From the NCBI GenBank assembly GCA_017516465.1, contig JAFXCR010000027.1:1-36008 (forward strand): DNA of 36,008 nt. Direction: 5' to 3'. Within the stretch, counting starts at the first letter, position 1. Every line of letters begins with the position of its first letter. The notes under the pieces were generated by a model. The model was not told the DNA's origin, ran no database searches, and saw only the letters and a program-made list of their open reading frames with translations. Of this stretch, positions 7,296 to 14,290 are shown piece after piece. Source of the stretch: Ruminococcus sp. Its GTDB lineage: Bacteria > Bacillota > Clostridia > Oscillospirales > Ruminococcaceae. Both the position numbers and the translations under genes were made by a program.

Positions 7296-9023
7296 ATGAA
7301 CGATTTACACGGTGGTTCTGAGGAACTCACCAGAGCTGAAAAAATTAAAAGAATAAAAAAAATAATACATCAGGACGCACCTGCACCGAATCCGGCAATT
7401 CCCGAAGTTCCTGCACCGAAGCCGGCAGTTCCGGAAGCACCCATACCGCAGTCTGATGTTCCTGAGATTCCTGTACAGAAGCCGGCTGTTCCGGAAGCTT
7501 TTGCACCGAATCCGGAAGTTCCTGCATCAGAGCCGGTCAGTGTATCTGCGGAATTCGATTGGGAACGCAGCATTGCACGGATTTTAGAGAAGAAATCGCA
7601 GGAGAAAAAGAACTCCGGCGGAAATACGGCTGAAAGTATTCTTGCTGAGCTTTTCGGCGAGGACTGCCTGACTTCCTCACCGGAGCAGGAAATCATCCGT
7701 GAGCCGGTACCGGAGCCGGAAATCATCCGTGAGCCAGTACCGGAGCCGGAGATAATCCCCGAACCAGTGCCGGAGCCGGAGGTAATCCCCGAACCAGTGC
7801 CGGAGCCGGAAATCATCCGTGAGCCAGTACCGGAGCCGGAGGCAATTCCCGAACCAGTGCCGGAACAGGAAGAATTCGGCAAAAAGAAAAAGGGAAAAAA
7901 GAATAAGGAAAAGAGTTCCGGAGCTGTCACAAAGAAAAAGAAGAAAAGGACTCTCAAACAGCGATTATTAGGGCTTTTTCCGCAGAAGGGCGACAAGGTT
8001 TCCGAAATCATACGCAAGATAGTCTTTCTGATTTCTATAATCGCAATCGTGGTCTGCGGCTATCTCGTGGGGGACTACTACTTCGAGCTGTGGCAGAGCA
8101 AGAAAATTACTGAGGAGGTCAGCAATCTCTACTGGACGTACGAAACAACAGAGCCGGCAACAGGTGAGGAGCATCCCGAAATTGAGCCGGAAGAAGAGGG
8201 CAGGGAAAAGAAGGTCTACAAGCTTCTGCCCGGAGCAGAAAAGCTGCTCGATATGAACAAGGATGTTATCGGCTACATCAAGATAGACGGTACTCCTGTT
8301 GACAACGTTATACTCAGGGGCGAGGACAACGTTGAATACCTTGACAAGAAAATAAGCGGCGAAAAGAACAGAACAGGAGAGCTTTTCCTTGACTGGCGCA
8401 ATCACTTTGACGACGTTGACGAGGAAGGTCATCTCAAGTACGGCAATTCGCACAATCTCATTATTCACGGTCACGCCATGAAGGATGAGTCGATGTTCGG
8501 ATCGCTTATAAAATACCGCACAACGGACGGCTATTACAGCGAGCATCCGATAATTTACCTCAACTCGAATTACAGCCACTATACCTACAAGATTTTCTCT
8601 GTTTTCGTTGTTGACGCTGAGGATAAGACCGATACGAAGATGAACTGCTGGGATAAACTCAATTTTACCAGCGAGGTGGATTTCTACAACTTCGTAAACG
8701 ATGCAAAGAGGAGAACAATCCACACAAATGACGTGGATGTACAGTACGGCGATCAGCTTCTTACGCTGTCAACGTGTGATACCTACCTCGGCGACAGGGG
8801 ACGTCTTATTATCATGGCCCGACGCGTCAGAGAGGGCGAGGATCCTCTTGAGGGAACTCAGAACAGTACCAGAAACCACAATATCAAGTGGCCTACGCTG
8901 TACTATAACTCGAATTCCGGCAAGTATGATCCCAATGATTTCGTTCCGTACAATGCACCGGCAGAGGAAAAAAAGCCTCAGTCCGGAGCTGAACAGACAA
9001 CAACGGTATCCTCAGGAGTGTGA
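7296..9023 (+). CDS. Class B sortase with long repeat-rich cytoplasmic N-terminus
   Basis: A 575-residue membrane-anchored transpeptidase predicted to attach surface proteins to peptidoglycan. The catalytic domain covers about residues 320-520, with His393 in LIIHGHAM, Cys494 in TLSTC and Arg503 in GRLIIMARR, the SrtB-type triad. One membrane segment (about residues 245-265, IIRKIVFLISIIAIVVCGYL) follows a very basic stretch (KKKKGKKNKEK, TKKKKKRTLK), so the preceding 230 residues should lie in the cytoplasm. That tail has two sets of ten-residue Pro/Glu repeats: about five of the APKPAVPEAP type, then six of EIIREPVPEP (7689-7868). Typical SrtB proteins are about 250 residues, so the tail is unusual. 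The start is fixed by GGAGGTG 10 nt upstream. No obvious substrate with a sorting signal is seen in the window. Confidence 0.88.
   Translation: MNDLHGGSEELTRAEKIKRIKKIIHQDAPAPNPAIPEVPAPKPAVPEAPIPQSDVPEIPVQKPAVPEAFAPNPEVPASEPVSVSAEFDWERSIARILEKKSQEKKNSGGNTAESILAELFGEDCLTSSPEQEIIREPVPEPEIIREPVPEPEIIPEPVPEPEVIPEPVPEPEIIREPVPEPEAIPEPVPEQEEFGKKKKGKKNKEKSSGAVTKKKKKRTLKQRLLGLFPQKGDKVSEIIRKIVFLISIIAIVVCGYLVGDYYFELWQSKKITEEVSNLYWTYETTEPATGEEHPEIEPEEEGREKKVYKLLPGAEKLLDMNKDVIGYIKIDGTPVDNVILRGEDNVEYLDKKISGEKNRTGELFLDWRNHFDDVDEEGHLKYGNSHNLIIHGHAMKDESMFGSLIKYRTTDGYYSEHPIIYLNSNYSHYTYKIFSVFVVDAEDKTDTKMNCWDKLNFTSEVDFYNFVNDAKRRTIHTNDVDVQYGDQLLTLSTCDTYLGDRGRLIIMARRVREGEDPLEGTQNSTRNHNIKWPTLYYNSNSGKYDPNDFVPYNAPAEEKKPQSGAEQTTTVSSGV
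7689..7868 (+). repeat. Six in-frame 30-bp repeats inside the sortase gene
   Basis: Six consecutive 30-bp units encode variants of EIIREPVPEP, with R/P and I/V/A substitutions at positions 2 and 4. Third-position changes differ between units, so the array is not entirely fresh. Such tandem arrays can vary in copy number between strains. Confidence 0.9.
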
Positions 9024-9029
9024 TATCTT

Positions 9030-10007
9030 ATGAACAATAAAATAAAAACTGCGGTCGCTGCTTTGTCTGCGGCTGCTGCCGTTGGAATGGGAGTTTTCGT
9101 TTTTTCTATCAGCAAGGATGGAAATGACAATCCGACTGTAAGCTCCTCTCAGGAAATTACAGAGCCCTCCACTCCGGAGCCGACAACGGAATTCGTTCTG
9201 CCGGACGACTGGTCGAAGAATGTTGACTACGTTCCGTCCGACCACGGAATTACTCCGAAGGCAAGGGCAGTCAGCAGTGTGAATCCCGACTACATCGCAT
9301 GGATGAAGATTGACGGTACTCAGGTTGATTACCCGATATTGCTCGATCCCGGCGAAATACAGGCGAACGACGGCTTCCACGGAACTGAAAATGCCGGAGA
9401 GATTTACTACTACCTCTACCGGAATATCTACAAGGCTTACGAATTTGCAGGCTCAATTTTCATGGATTACCGCAATGTTCTCAATGCCTTCGGCGATGAA
9501 CAGTCGGAAAATCTGATTCTGCACGGTCACGATATGCTCAACGAGAGTATGTTCGGCTCGTTCAGAAGATACCGCAATGAAACCGGCTTCTACGATAAAT
9601 GCCAGTTTATGGAGATTGAATCAAAATACGGCAAGCAGGATTACGTTATCTTCGCATATCTCCCTACAAAGGGTGTGTACGAGGAAGGCGGCTTCAATTA
9701 CTGGGATATGTGCGAGCTTGATACAAAGGAGCAGTTCGACGCCTATGTGAAGACCTGCAAAGACGGAGCCTACCTCGATACAGGAATTGATGTGCAGTAC
9801 GGCGACAAGCTTGTTACAATGTCAACGTGCTTCAACGATCAGGCGGATATGCGGTTTATCGTTGTGGCAAGAAGCCTCAGGGAAGGTGAGACAATCAGCG
9901 ATTCCACAAGCATCGAACATACACAGGAATGGCACGACGCACAAAAGGCTGCCGCAGAAGCGGAAGCCGCAAGCAGGGCAGAAGCAGAATCTGCCGCCGC
10001 AACCTGA
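9030..10007 (+). CDS. Second class B sortase
   Basis: A 325-residue sortase, 6 nt after the first. An N-terminal hydrophobic segment (about residues 5-27, AAVGMGVFVFSI) acts as signal anchor, followed by a Thr/Pro/Glu-rich spacer (residues 35-60). The catalytic residues are His167 in LILHGHDM, Cys267 in TMSTC and Arg275 in MRFIVVARS. It shares the YIAWMKIDGTQVDYPILL segment with the SrtB family and resembles the first gene, so the two may be diverged duplicates; unlike it, this one has no long cytoplasmic tail. The C-terminus is Ala/Glu-rich (AAAEAEAASRAEAESAAAT). The two sortases may act in sequence or on different substrates, which the sequence does not show. Confidence 0.88.
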   Translation: MNNKIKTAVAALSAAAAVGMGVFVFSISKDGNDNPTVSSSQEITEPSTPEPTTEFVLPDDWSKNVDYVPSDHGITPKARAVSSVNPDYIAWMKIDGTQVDYPILLDPGEIQANDGFHGTENAGEIYYYLYRNIYKAYEFAGSIFMDYRNVLNAFGDEQSENLILHGHDMLNESMFGSFRRYRNETGFYDKCQFMEIESKYGKQDYVIFAYLPTKGVYEEGGFNYWDMCELDTKEQFDAYVKTCKDGAYLDTGIDVQYGDKLVTMSTCFNDQADMRFIVVARSLREGETISDSTSIEHTQEWHDAQKAAAEAEAASRAEAESAAAT

Positions 10008-10023
10008 TTTATAGGTGATTTTT

Positions 10024-11652
10024 ATGAAAAACAGACAATCCATGAAAAGTACTGCCGCTGTTCTGGCAGGACTTATCGCTCTGACGGGAACGGTCTCGCT
10101 TATCGGCTACGCAGCCGGTCAGGAGCCTTCCTCAACAACTGAAATCAGCACGGCTGAAACAAGCACAACCGAAACCGGCACCTCCGGAAGTACCACAGAA
10201 ACTCAGGCAGATACTGAAGCATCCTCAGAAATTGTGGAAAAACCGGAAGAATCGGAAGAATCGGCAGAGAAAATCGACTGGACAAAGGCTGATATCTCGG
10301 CTTATGACGAAAGTCTGTCGCTTGTGAGCTACGAGGAGACAACTCCTGAAATGCTTGAAACAGTCGGAGTGAAAACGGCTTCTGAGGAAGGCGATGAACT
10401 CACTGAGGAGGAATTCGCGGCTATGACTGAAAGACGCCGGAAAATCAAGAAGCTCTCTCCGTCCCTGACAAGAAAGGGCAGCAATGCAGAGCCGACAACA
10501 GTCGATCTGTATCTCTCAGGAAAGCCGGTCGGTGAGATTCCGCCCTCTCAGGGAGTTGACGCGGAAGGTCAGCCCGGAAGCTTCACCTTTGTTACATACG
10601 GCTGGGGACACGGAGTCGGTCTCAGCCAGAACGGTGCAAACTTCTATGCTTCGTACAGCGGCTGGACATATCAGGATATCCTGTTCCACTACTATCCCGG
10701 AACGTTCCTGATGAATACCGGTCTGACTGACTACGAGGAGCTTACTGTCCGTCATCAGCCTTATGGTGAGGATACCCTTGACCTTGTATCGCAGATTGTA
10801 TACAACGAGGTCGGCGGCTCCATGGCTTACGAGGCAATAAAGGCTCAGGCGGTTGCTGTATATACATATATAAAGTATAACGGCGATGATTCCAACGATC
10901 TCCGCCCGAAGGCAGATCCGCCGCAGATTGTAATTGACGCGTGTGCTGAGGTACTCGGAGAGGCTCTTTTCTATGACGGAGACTACGCTCTGACGATGTT
11001 CTATGCGTCAAGCGGAGGCTGTACAGCCAACTGCTACGAGATATTCTATCAGGATATTCCCTATCTGACGTGTGTTCCCAGCGATTACGACGGTGCTTAT
11101 GATCCTCATTTCGGAACTGTTACATACATAAGCTCAGCGATGATGAGGTACAAAATTGAAACTGCGTATGGAATCACGCTGTCGGACGATCCCTCGAACT
11201 GGATTGTACCGATATATTCCGAGGATACAGGCTATATAACTGATGTTCTTATAGACGGACAGATGTACGTCAAAGGCTATGCGTTCTCGCTTGCAATGGG
11301 ACTTAAATCGTGCAAGTTTGATCTGTTCTATACTCCGACAGATGAGGAAGCAGCAGGCGGACTTCTTGGTGAAGCTCCCATGCCCGATGTTGATATGCCG
11401 GATGTTCCGGTATCAGAAATTCTGCCGGAAATACAGATACCTACCGAGGAGTCGTCAGAGGAGTCAACAGAGGAAACTACTGAGGATTCCACAGGTGAGC
11501 CGACAGAAGAACCCACAGAGGAACCCACAGAGGAACCCACGACTTCCGGCGATGTCACAGAGCCTTCAACAGAGGAGACAACAACCTCCGGAGATGTTAC
11601 AGAGCCTTCAACGACTTCCGGTGATGTTACAGAGACTTCAATCCAGAATTAA
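10024..11652 (+). CDS. Secreted SpoIID/LytB-type glycan-strand lyase, apparently circularly permuted
   Basis: A 542-residue exported protein with an N-terminal signal or anchor (residues 10-30), a Ser/Thr/Glu-rich spacer, and a SpoIID-like domain at about residues 155-435. SpoIID proteins are lytic transglycosylases that cut peptidoglycan glycan strands. The canonical order is catalytic-Glu segment, ALKAQAVAARTY, SSSGG, LGLRS, then GWGHGVGMSQ and HYYPGT. Here GWGHGVGLSQNGA (from residue 193) and LFHYYPGT come first; then YNEVGG with the likely catalytic Glu262, AIKAQAVAVYTY, YASSGGC (Cys333, Cys337) and finally MGLKSCKF (residues 425-432). All parts are present but rotated. A Thr/Pro/Glu repeat tail (EEPTEEPT, TSGDVTEPS) ends the protein, with no LPxTG-like signal. 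ATG 10024 is preferred over GTG 10015 because AGGTG lies just upstream. Confidence 0.85.
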   Translation: MKNRQSMKSTAAVLAGLIALTGTVSLIGYAAGQEPSSTTEISTAETSTTETGTSGSTTETQADTEASSEIVEKPEESEESAEKIDWTKADISAYDESLSLVSYEETTPEMLETVGVKTASEEGDELTEEEFAAMTERRRKIKKLSPSLTRKGSNAEPTTVDLYLSGKPVGEIPPSQGVDAEGQPGSFTFVTYGWGHGVGLSQNGANFYASYSGWTYQDILFHYYPGTFLMNTGLTDYEELTVRHQPYGEDTLDLVSQIVYNEVGGSMAYEAIKAQAVAVYTYIKYNGDDSNDLRPKADPPQIVIDACAEVLGEALFYDGDYALTMFYASSGGCTANCYEIFYQDIPYLTCVPSDYDGAYDPHFGTVTYISSAMMRYKIETAYGITLSDDPSNWIVPIYSEDTGYITDVLIDGQMYVKGYAFSLAMGLKSCKFDLFYTPTDEEAAGGLLGEAPMPDVDMPDVPVSEILPEIQIPTEESSEESTEETTEDSTGEPTEEPTEEPTEEPTTSGDVTEPSTEETTTSGDVTEPSTTSGDVTETSIQN

Positions 11653-11691
11653 GAATTAAACAATGTCTGCCAGCTTTGTATAATGTTGATG

Positions 11692-11729
11692 AAAATGCAC
11701 AATTCCGTAGGTTGGATTTGTGCATTTTT
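11692..11729 (+). terminator. Rho-independent terminator after the sortase/SpoIID unit
   Basis: A perfect 11-bp stem AAAATGCACAA/TTGTGCATTTT with a 15-nt loop ends in a T-run (TTTTT), 40 nt after the SpoIID-like stop. The stem is AT-rich, but position and symmetry support a terminator separating this unit from the dcw promoter. Confidence 0.7.
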
Positions 11730-11733
11730 GCAC

Positions 11734-11762
11734 TTGTAAAATTTTTCAGTTCGTTGTATAAT
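11734..11762 (+). promoter_or_regulatory. Main dcw promoter (upstream of mraZ)
   Basis: TTGTAA (11734-11739) and a perfect TATAAT (11757-11762) are spaced by 17 nt. Transcription should start near 11769, giving a leader of about 95 nt that carries the candidate MraZ boxes. Confidence 0.8.
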
Positions 11763-11769
11763 TATAGTG

Positions 11770-11838
11770 TGGTGAAAAAAGGTGATTGGATGGTAAAATT
11801 TCCAAAAAAATGGTGAAGTTTTCCACATCCGGTTGAAA
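11770..11838 (+). promoter_or_regulatory. Candidate MraZ operator boxes
   Basis: A run of TGGTGAAA/AGGTGAtT/TGGTAAAA-like repeats starts right at the expected transcription start. The GGT core recurs at 11771, 11781, 11792, 11812 and 11831, that is, at steps of 10, 11, 20 and 19 nt, on one face of the helix. MraZ is known to repress its own promoter by binding direct repeats spaced about 10 bp apart near the mraZ promoter, so these are strong candidates for its sites. Confidence 0.65.
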
Positions 11839-11864
11839 ACGAAGTTGAAAGTGAGGCGAAGTTC

Positions 11865-12302
11865 ATGAATGATCCGTTATGCGGTACCTTTTATCCAAGT
11901 ATGGATCAGAAGGGACGTATGAGCTTCCCGACAAAGCTTCGTGAGATACTCGGTCCGGAGTTCTATCTCTGTGCCGGTCATGATAATCACTATATCGCCG
12001 TATACTCTCCTGAGGAATTTCAGGTGTACAGAAGCAAGCTCCTTTCCATTAAAGGTAAGGCGGGCAGCGATATCCGCCGTCTTCTCCTTTCCTGTGCCGA
12101 TAAGCAGGTGCCGGACAAGCAGGGAAGAATCCTTATTACCCAGACTCTCAGAGATCATGCCGGTATAGGCACTGAGGATGACGTTGTAGTTATCGGCTCT
12201 GAAAACAGGGCGGAAATATGGAAAAGGGCAAAGTGGGAGGAATTCAACAGCACTATCTCAATAGAAGATATTGCAGACGCGCTGTCAGACCTCGTCCTTT
12301 GA
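11865..12302 (+). CDS. mraZ: Transcriptional regulator MraZ
   Basis: A 145-residue DNA-binding protein of the AbrB-like fold, first gene of the dcw cluster, known to repress its own operon. Two repeats of the MraZ domain are visible: an N-terminal copy with GRMSFPTKLREILG (about residues 16-30) and a C-terminal copy with DKQGRILITQTLRDHAGI (about residues 84-102), followed by the EIWKRAKWEEF signature. Length is normal. GAGG lies 8 nt before the ATG. It is 93 nt upstream of rsmH, a gap in which I see no signal besides the rsmH ribosome site. The repeats just upstream are probably its own operator. Confidence 0.95.
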   Translation: MNDPLCGTFYPSMDQKGRMSFPTKLREILGPEFYLCAGHDNHYIAVYSPEEFQVYRSKLLSIKGKAGSDIRRLLLSCADKQVPDKQGRILITQTLRDHAGIGTEDDVVVIGSENRAEIWKRAKWEEFNSTISIEDIADALSDLVL

Positions 12303-12395
12303 TAACATTTATGAAGTCCGGCGTGCTTACAGTCAGGCCCGTGAAAAAACGGTGTGCTTAGAGATTGCAGGCCCGGATAAAAGGAGTAAGGAAAA

Positions 12396-13337
12396 ATGGA
12401 ATTTACCCATGTTCCCGTGCTGGCACAGGAGTGCATGGAGGGGCTTGATATCAAGCCGGATGGAATCTACATCGACGGTACTGCCGGTGGCGGCGGTCAC
12501 TCGTTCCTCATAGCGTCCCGTCTCAGCGAAAAGGGAAGGCTTATATCACTTGACCGTGATCCTGACGCAGTCGCCGCCGCTTCAAAAAGGCTGGCTGGCT
12601 TTTGCAACGCTCAGGTCATTCACAGTAATTACTCTCAGCTGCGTGAGGTGCTTGACGAACTCGGAATCGCTGCCGTAGACGGTATACTTATGGATCTCGG
12701 CGTGTCGTCCTATCAGCTCGACGAGGGAAGCAGAGGCTTCTCCTATCACCTTGACGCTCCCCTTGATATGCGTATGAGCAAGGAGGGGATCAGTGCTGCG
12801 GATATCGTAAATACATACTCCGAGCAGGAGCTGGCAAGGATTATCTTTGAGTACGGTGAGGAGAAATTCTCACGCCGTATTGCAGCTAATATCGTGAAAG
12901 AACGTGCTGTCAGACCAGTTGAGACAACATCGCAGCTCGCAGATCTGATAAGACTCAGTGTTCCTCAGAAGGCAAGACGTGAAAAAAACCCATGCAAAAA
13001 AACCTTTCAGGCAATAAGAATCGCCGTAAACGGTGAGTTCGAGCATCTCTCGCAGGGACTCGACAGTGCTTTCAAAAGCCTGAAAGCAGGAGGCAGACTT
13101 GCAGTTATAACCTTCCACTCGCTTGAGGACAGACTCGTCAAGCAGAGATTCGCAGGATGGTGCAAGGGCTGTATATGTCCTCCGGATTTTCCCCAGTGCG
13201 TATGCGGACGCAAGCCGCAGGGAACTCTTGTGAACAGAAAGCCCATTGAGGCAAATGAAAAAGAACTGGAAAACAACAACAGAAGCAGAAGCGCAAAGCT
13301 CAGAGTTATAGAAAGGAGTGCGGAAGCTGATGGCTGA
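12396..13337 (+). CDS. rsmH: 16S rRNA (cytosine-1402 N4)-methyltransferase RsmH
   Basis: A 313-residue SAM-dependent enzyme that methylates N4 of C1402 in 16S rRNA. The SAM-binding loop GTAGGGGHSFLIASRL lies near residue 30. DLGVSSYQLDEGSRGFSY follows near residue 105 and FHSLEDR near residue 240, all family hallmarks. The C-terminus has the usual NPRSRSAKLR-like stretch (NNNRSRSAKLRVIER). The ATG follows a good AAGGAG. Its 3' end overlaps the start of the ftsL-like gene by 8 nt, which suggests translational coupling. Position directly after mraZ is the conserved dcw order. Confidence 0.96.
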   Translation: MEFTHVPVLAQECMEGLDIKPDGIYIDGTAGGGGHSFLIASRLSEKGRLISLDRDPDAVAAASKRLAGFCNAQVIHSNYSQLREVLDELGIAAVDGILMDLGVSSYQLDEGSRGFSYHLDAPLDMRMSKEGISAADIVNTYSEQELARIIFEYGEEKFSRRIAANIVKERAVRPVETTSQLADLIRLSVPQKARREKNPCKKTFQAIRIAVNGEFEHLSQGLDSAFKSLKAGGRLAVITFHSLEDRLVKQRFAGWCKGCICPPDFPQCVCGRKPQGTLVNRKPIEANEKELENNNRSRSAKLRVIERSAEADG

Positions 13338-13869
13338 TAATTTCGCCTTCCTGTTTAACGACATCGACGACGATTTCAGCTACGTCTTTTCTGATACTCC
13401 CCATGTATCCGGCAGTGAAGCGTCTGTACCGGAACCGCCGGACTCTGAAACGGAATCGGAAAAAGAAGAAAAACCCGTTGTCAGATACAGACGTACTGAG
13501 GCAAGAAAAGGCTCGGTTTTCAGGATTATCGTAATATCCTTACTCGCTGCGGGACTGCTCGGCTCGGTTATCTACTCCCTTGACAGAAGAAGCTCCATGT
13601 ACAACAAGGTGACTTCCTACAATGACAAGCTGGAGCTTGCAGAAGCCGAAAATGCCAGACTGCAGTCTGAGCTTGAAAGCAAAATGTCTGTGAAAAACGT
13701 CGAAGAATATGCAGAAAATGTTCTCGGTATGCAGAAGATAGATCCTTCGCAGATCGAATTCATTAAGATACAGACAGGTGACGTGGTGATTATTCCGGAG
13801 CAGAAAAAATCCTTTTTCGATAAAGTCGGGGATTTTTTTGACAAGTGTGCGGAATATTTCAAAGGGTAG
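13330..13869 (+). CDS. ftsL: FtsL-like septum formation protein
   Basis: A 179-residue bitopic membrane protein in the ftsL position of the dcw cluster. An acidic cytoplasmic N-terminus (residues 1-60) leads to basic residues (RYRRTEARKGS), one membrane segment (about residues 63-83, IIVISLLAAGLLGSVIYSL) and a short external coiled coil (about residues 95-120, LELAEAENARLQSELESK). The conserved hydrophobic motif AENVLGMQK follows. FtsL pairs with DivIC and FtsQ in the divisome. Sequence is weakly conserved in this family, so the name rests on architecture and position. ATG 13330 is chosen; AGGAG lies 12 nt upstream, slightly far, while the GTG at 13318 touches that site. Confidence 0.82.
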   Translation: MADNFAFLFNDIDDDFSYVFSDTPHVSGSEASVPEPPDSETESEKEEKPVVRYRRTEARKGSVFRIIVISLLAAGLLGSVIYSLDRRSSMYNKVTSYNDKLELAEAENARLQSELESKMSVKNVEEYAENVLGMQKIDPSQIEFIKIQTGDVVIIPEQKKSFFDKVGDFFDKCAEYFKG

Positions 13870-14290
13870 TACAAATATAAATAATAAGGGCGGCAAGGTA
13901 CAAGGTCTAAGGCGGATCTTGCAGTGAGCTGTCATACACTGCCCGTAATTTATTAATGACGCTATCGGCAGAAGTGCCGTAGTTATATGTAGGACACGGA
14001 GATACAGCGAGTGGTCGGATAAGGAATCACCTTCCCGGATCCATAAAAATCCGGGAAAGGCGGTTCTGTGCTTGGACAGCGACAGGATCCTTCGTCGTAT
14101 CAGATGAAAAAAGGACGTCTGAAGATGTTCAGAGGCGGGGCAGATTTTCTTACCCTGCCTTATTCTATTTATGCCAATTTACTGCTCCACCAACTAAACC
14201 CTGCCGTCAGATATCCGGCACAAAGAAAATTTTTTTCTGTTCCGGCAAAGTTTAATTGGTGGAGCAATACAAGCAGGTCAGGAGGCTTTT
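13870..14290 (+). ncRNA. Candidate structured RNA or leader between ftsL-like and PBP genes
   Basis: A 421-nt gap inside an otherwise tight operon, without a convincing reading frame. It holds a chain of strong hairpins: GCAGTG/CACTGC (13921-13942); CTA-CGGCA-GAAG-TGCCG-TAG with a bulged T (13962-13982); TTCCCGGAT/ATCCGGGAA with 8-nt loop (14032-14057); TCTGAA-GATG-TTCAGA (14118-14133); AGGCGGGG/CCCTGCCT with one wobble (14133-14160); and a long arm TGCTCCACCAACTAAAC (14183-14199) pairing with GTTTAATTGGTGGAGCA (14250-14266), 16 of 17 positions. The last stem ends 14 nt before the PBP ribosome site. I do not recognise a known RNA family. It may be a cis-acting leader controlling the PBP, a processed small RNA, or a structured mobile repeat. 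Confidence 0.55.

Noticed and set aside
7370-8017. 215-residue minus-strand reading frame rich in Ser-Gly-Thr
   Set aside because: It is the mirror of the Pro/Glu repeats of the sortase gene; low complexity and no start signals.
11430-11652. Sortase sorting signal at the end of the SpoIID-like protein
   Set aside because: The tail has Thr/Pro/Glu repeats but no LPxTG/NPxTN motif, hydrophobic segment or basic end.
13870-14180. RNase P RNA, tmRNA or 6S RNA
   Set aside because: The conserved core sequences of RNase P and tmRNA were looked for and not seen; nothing supports 6S RNA over other structured RNA.
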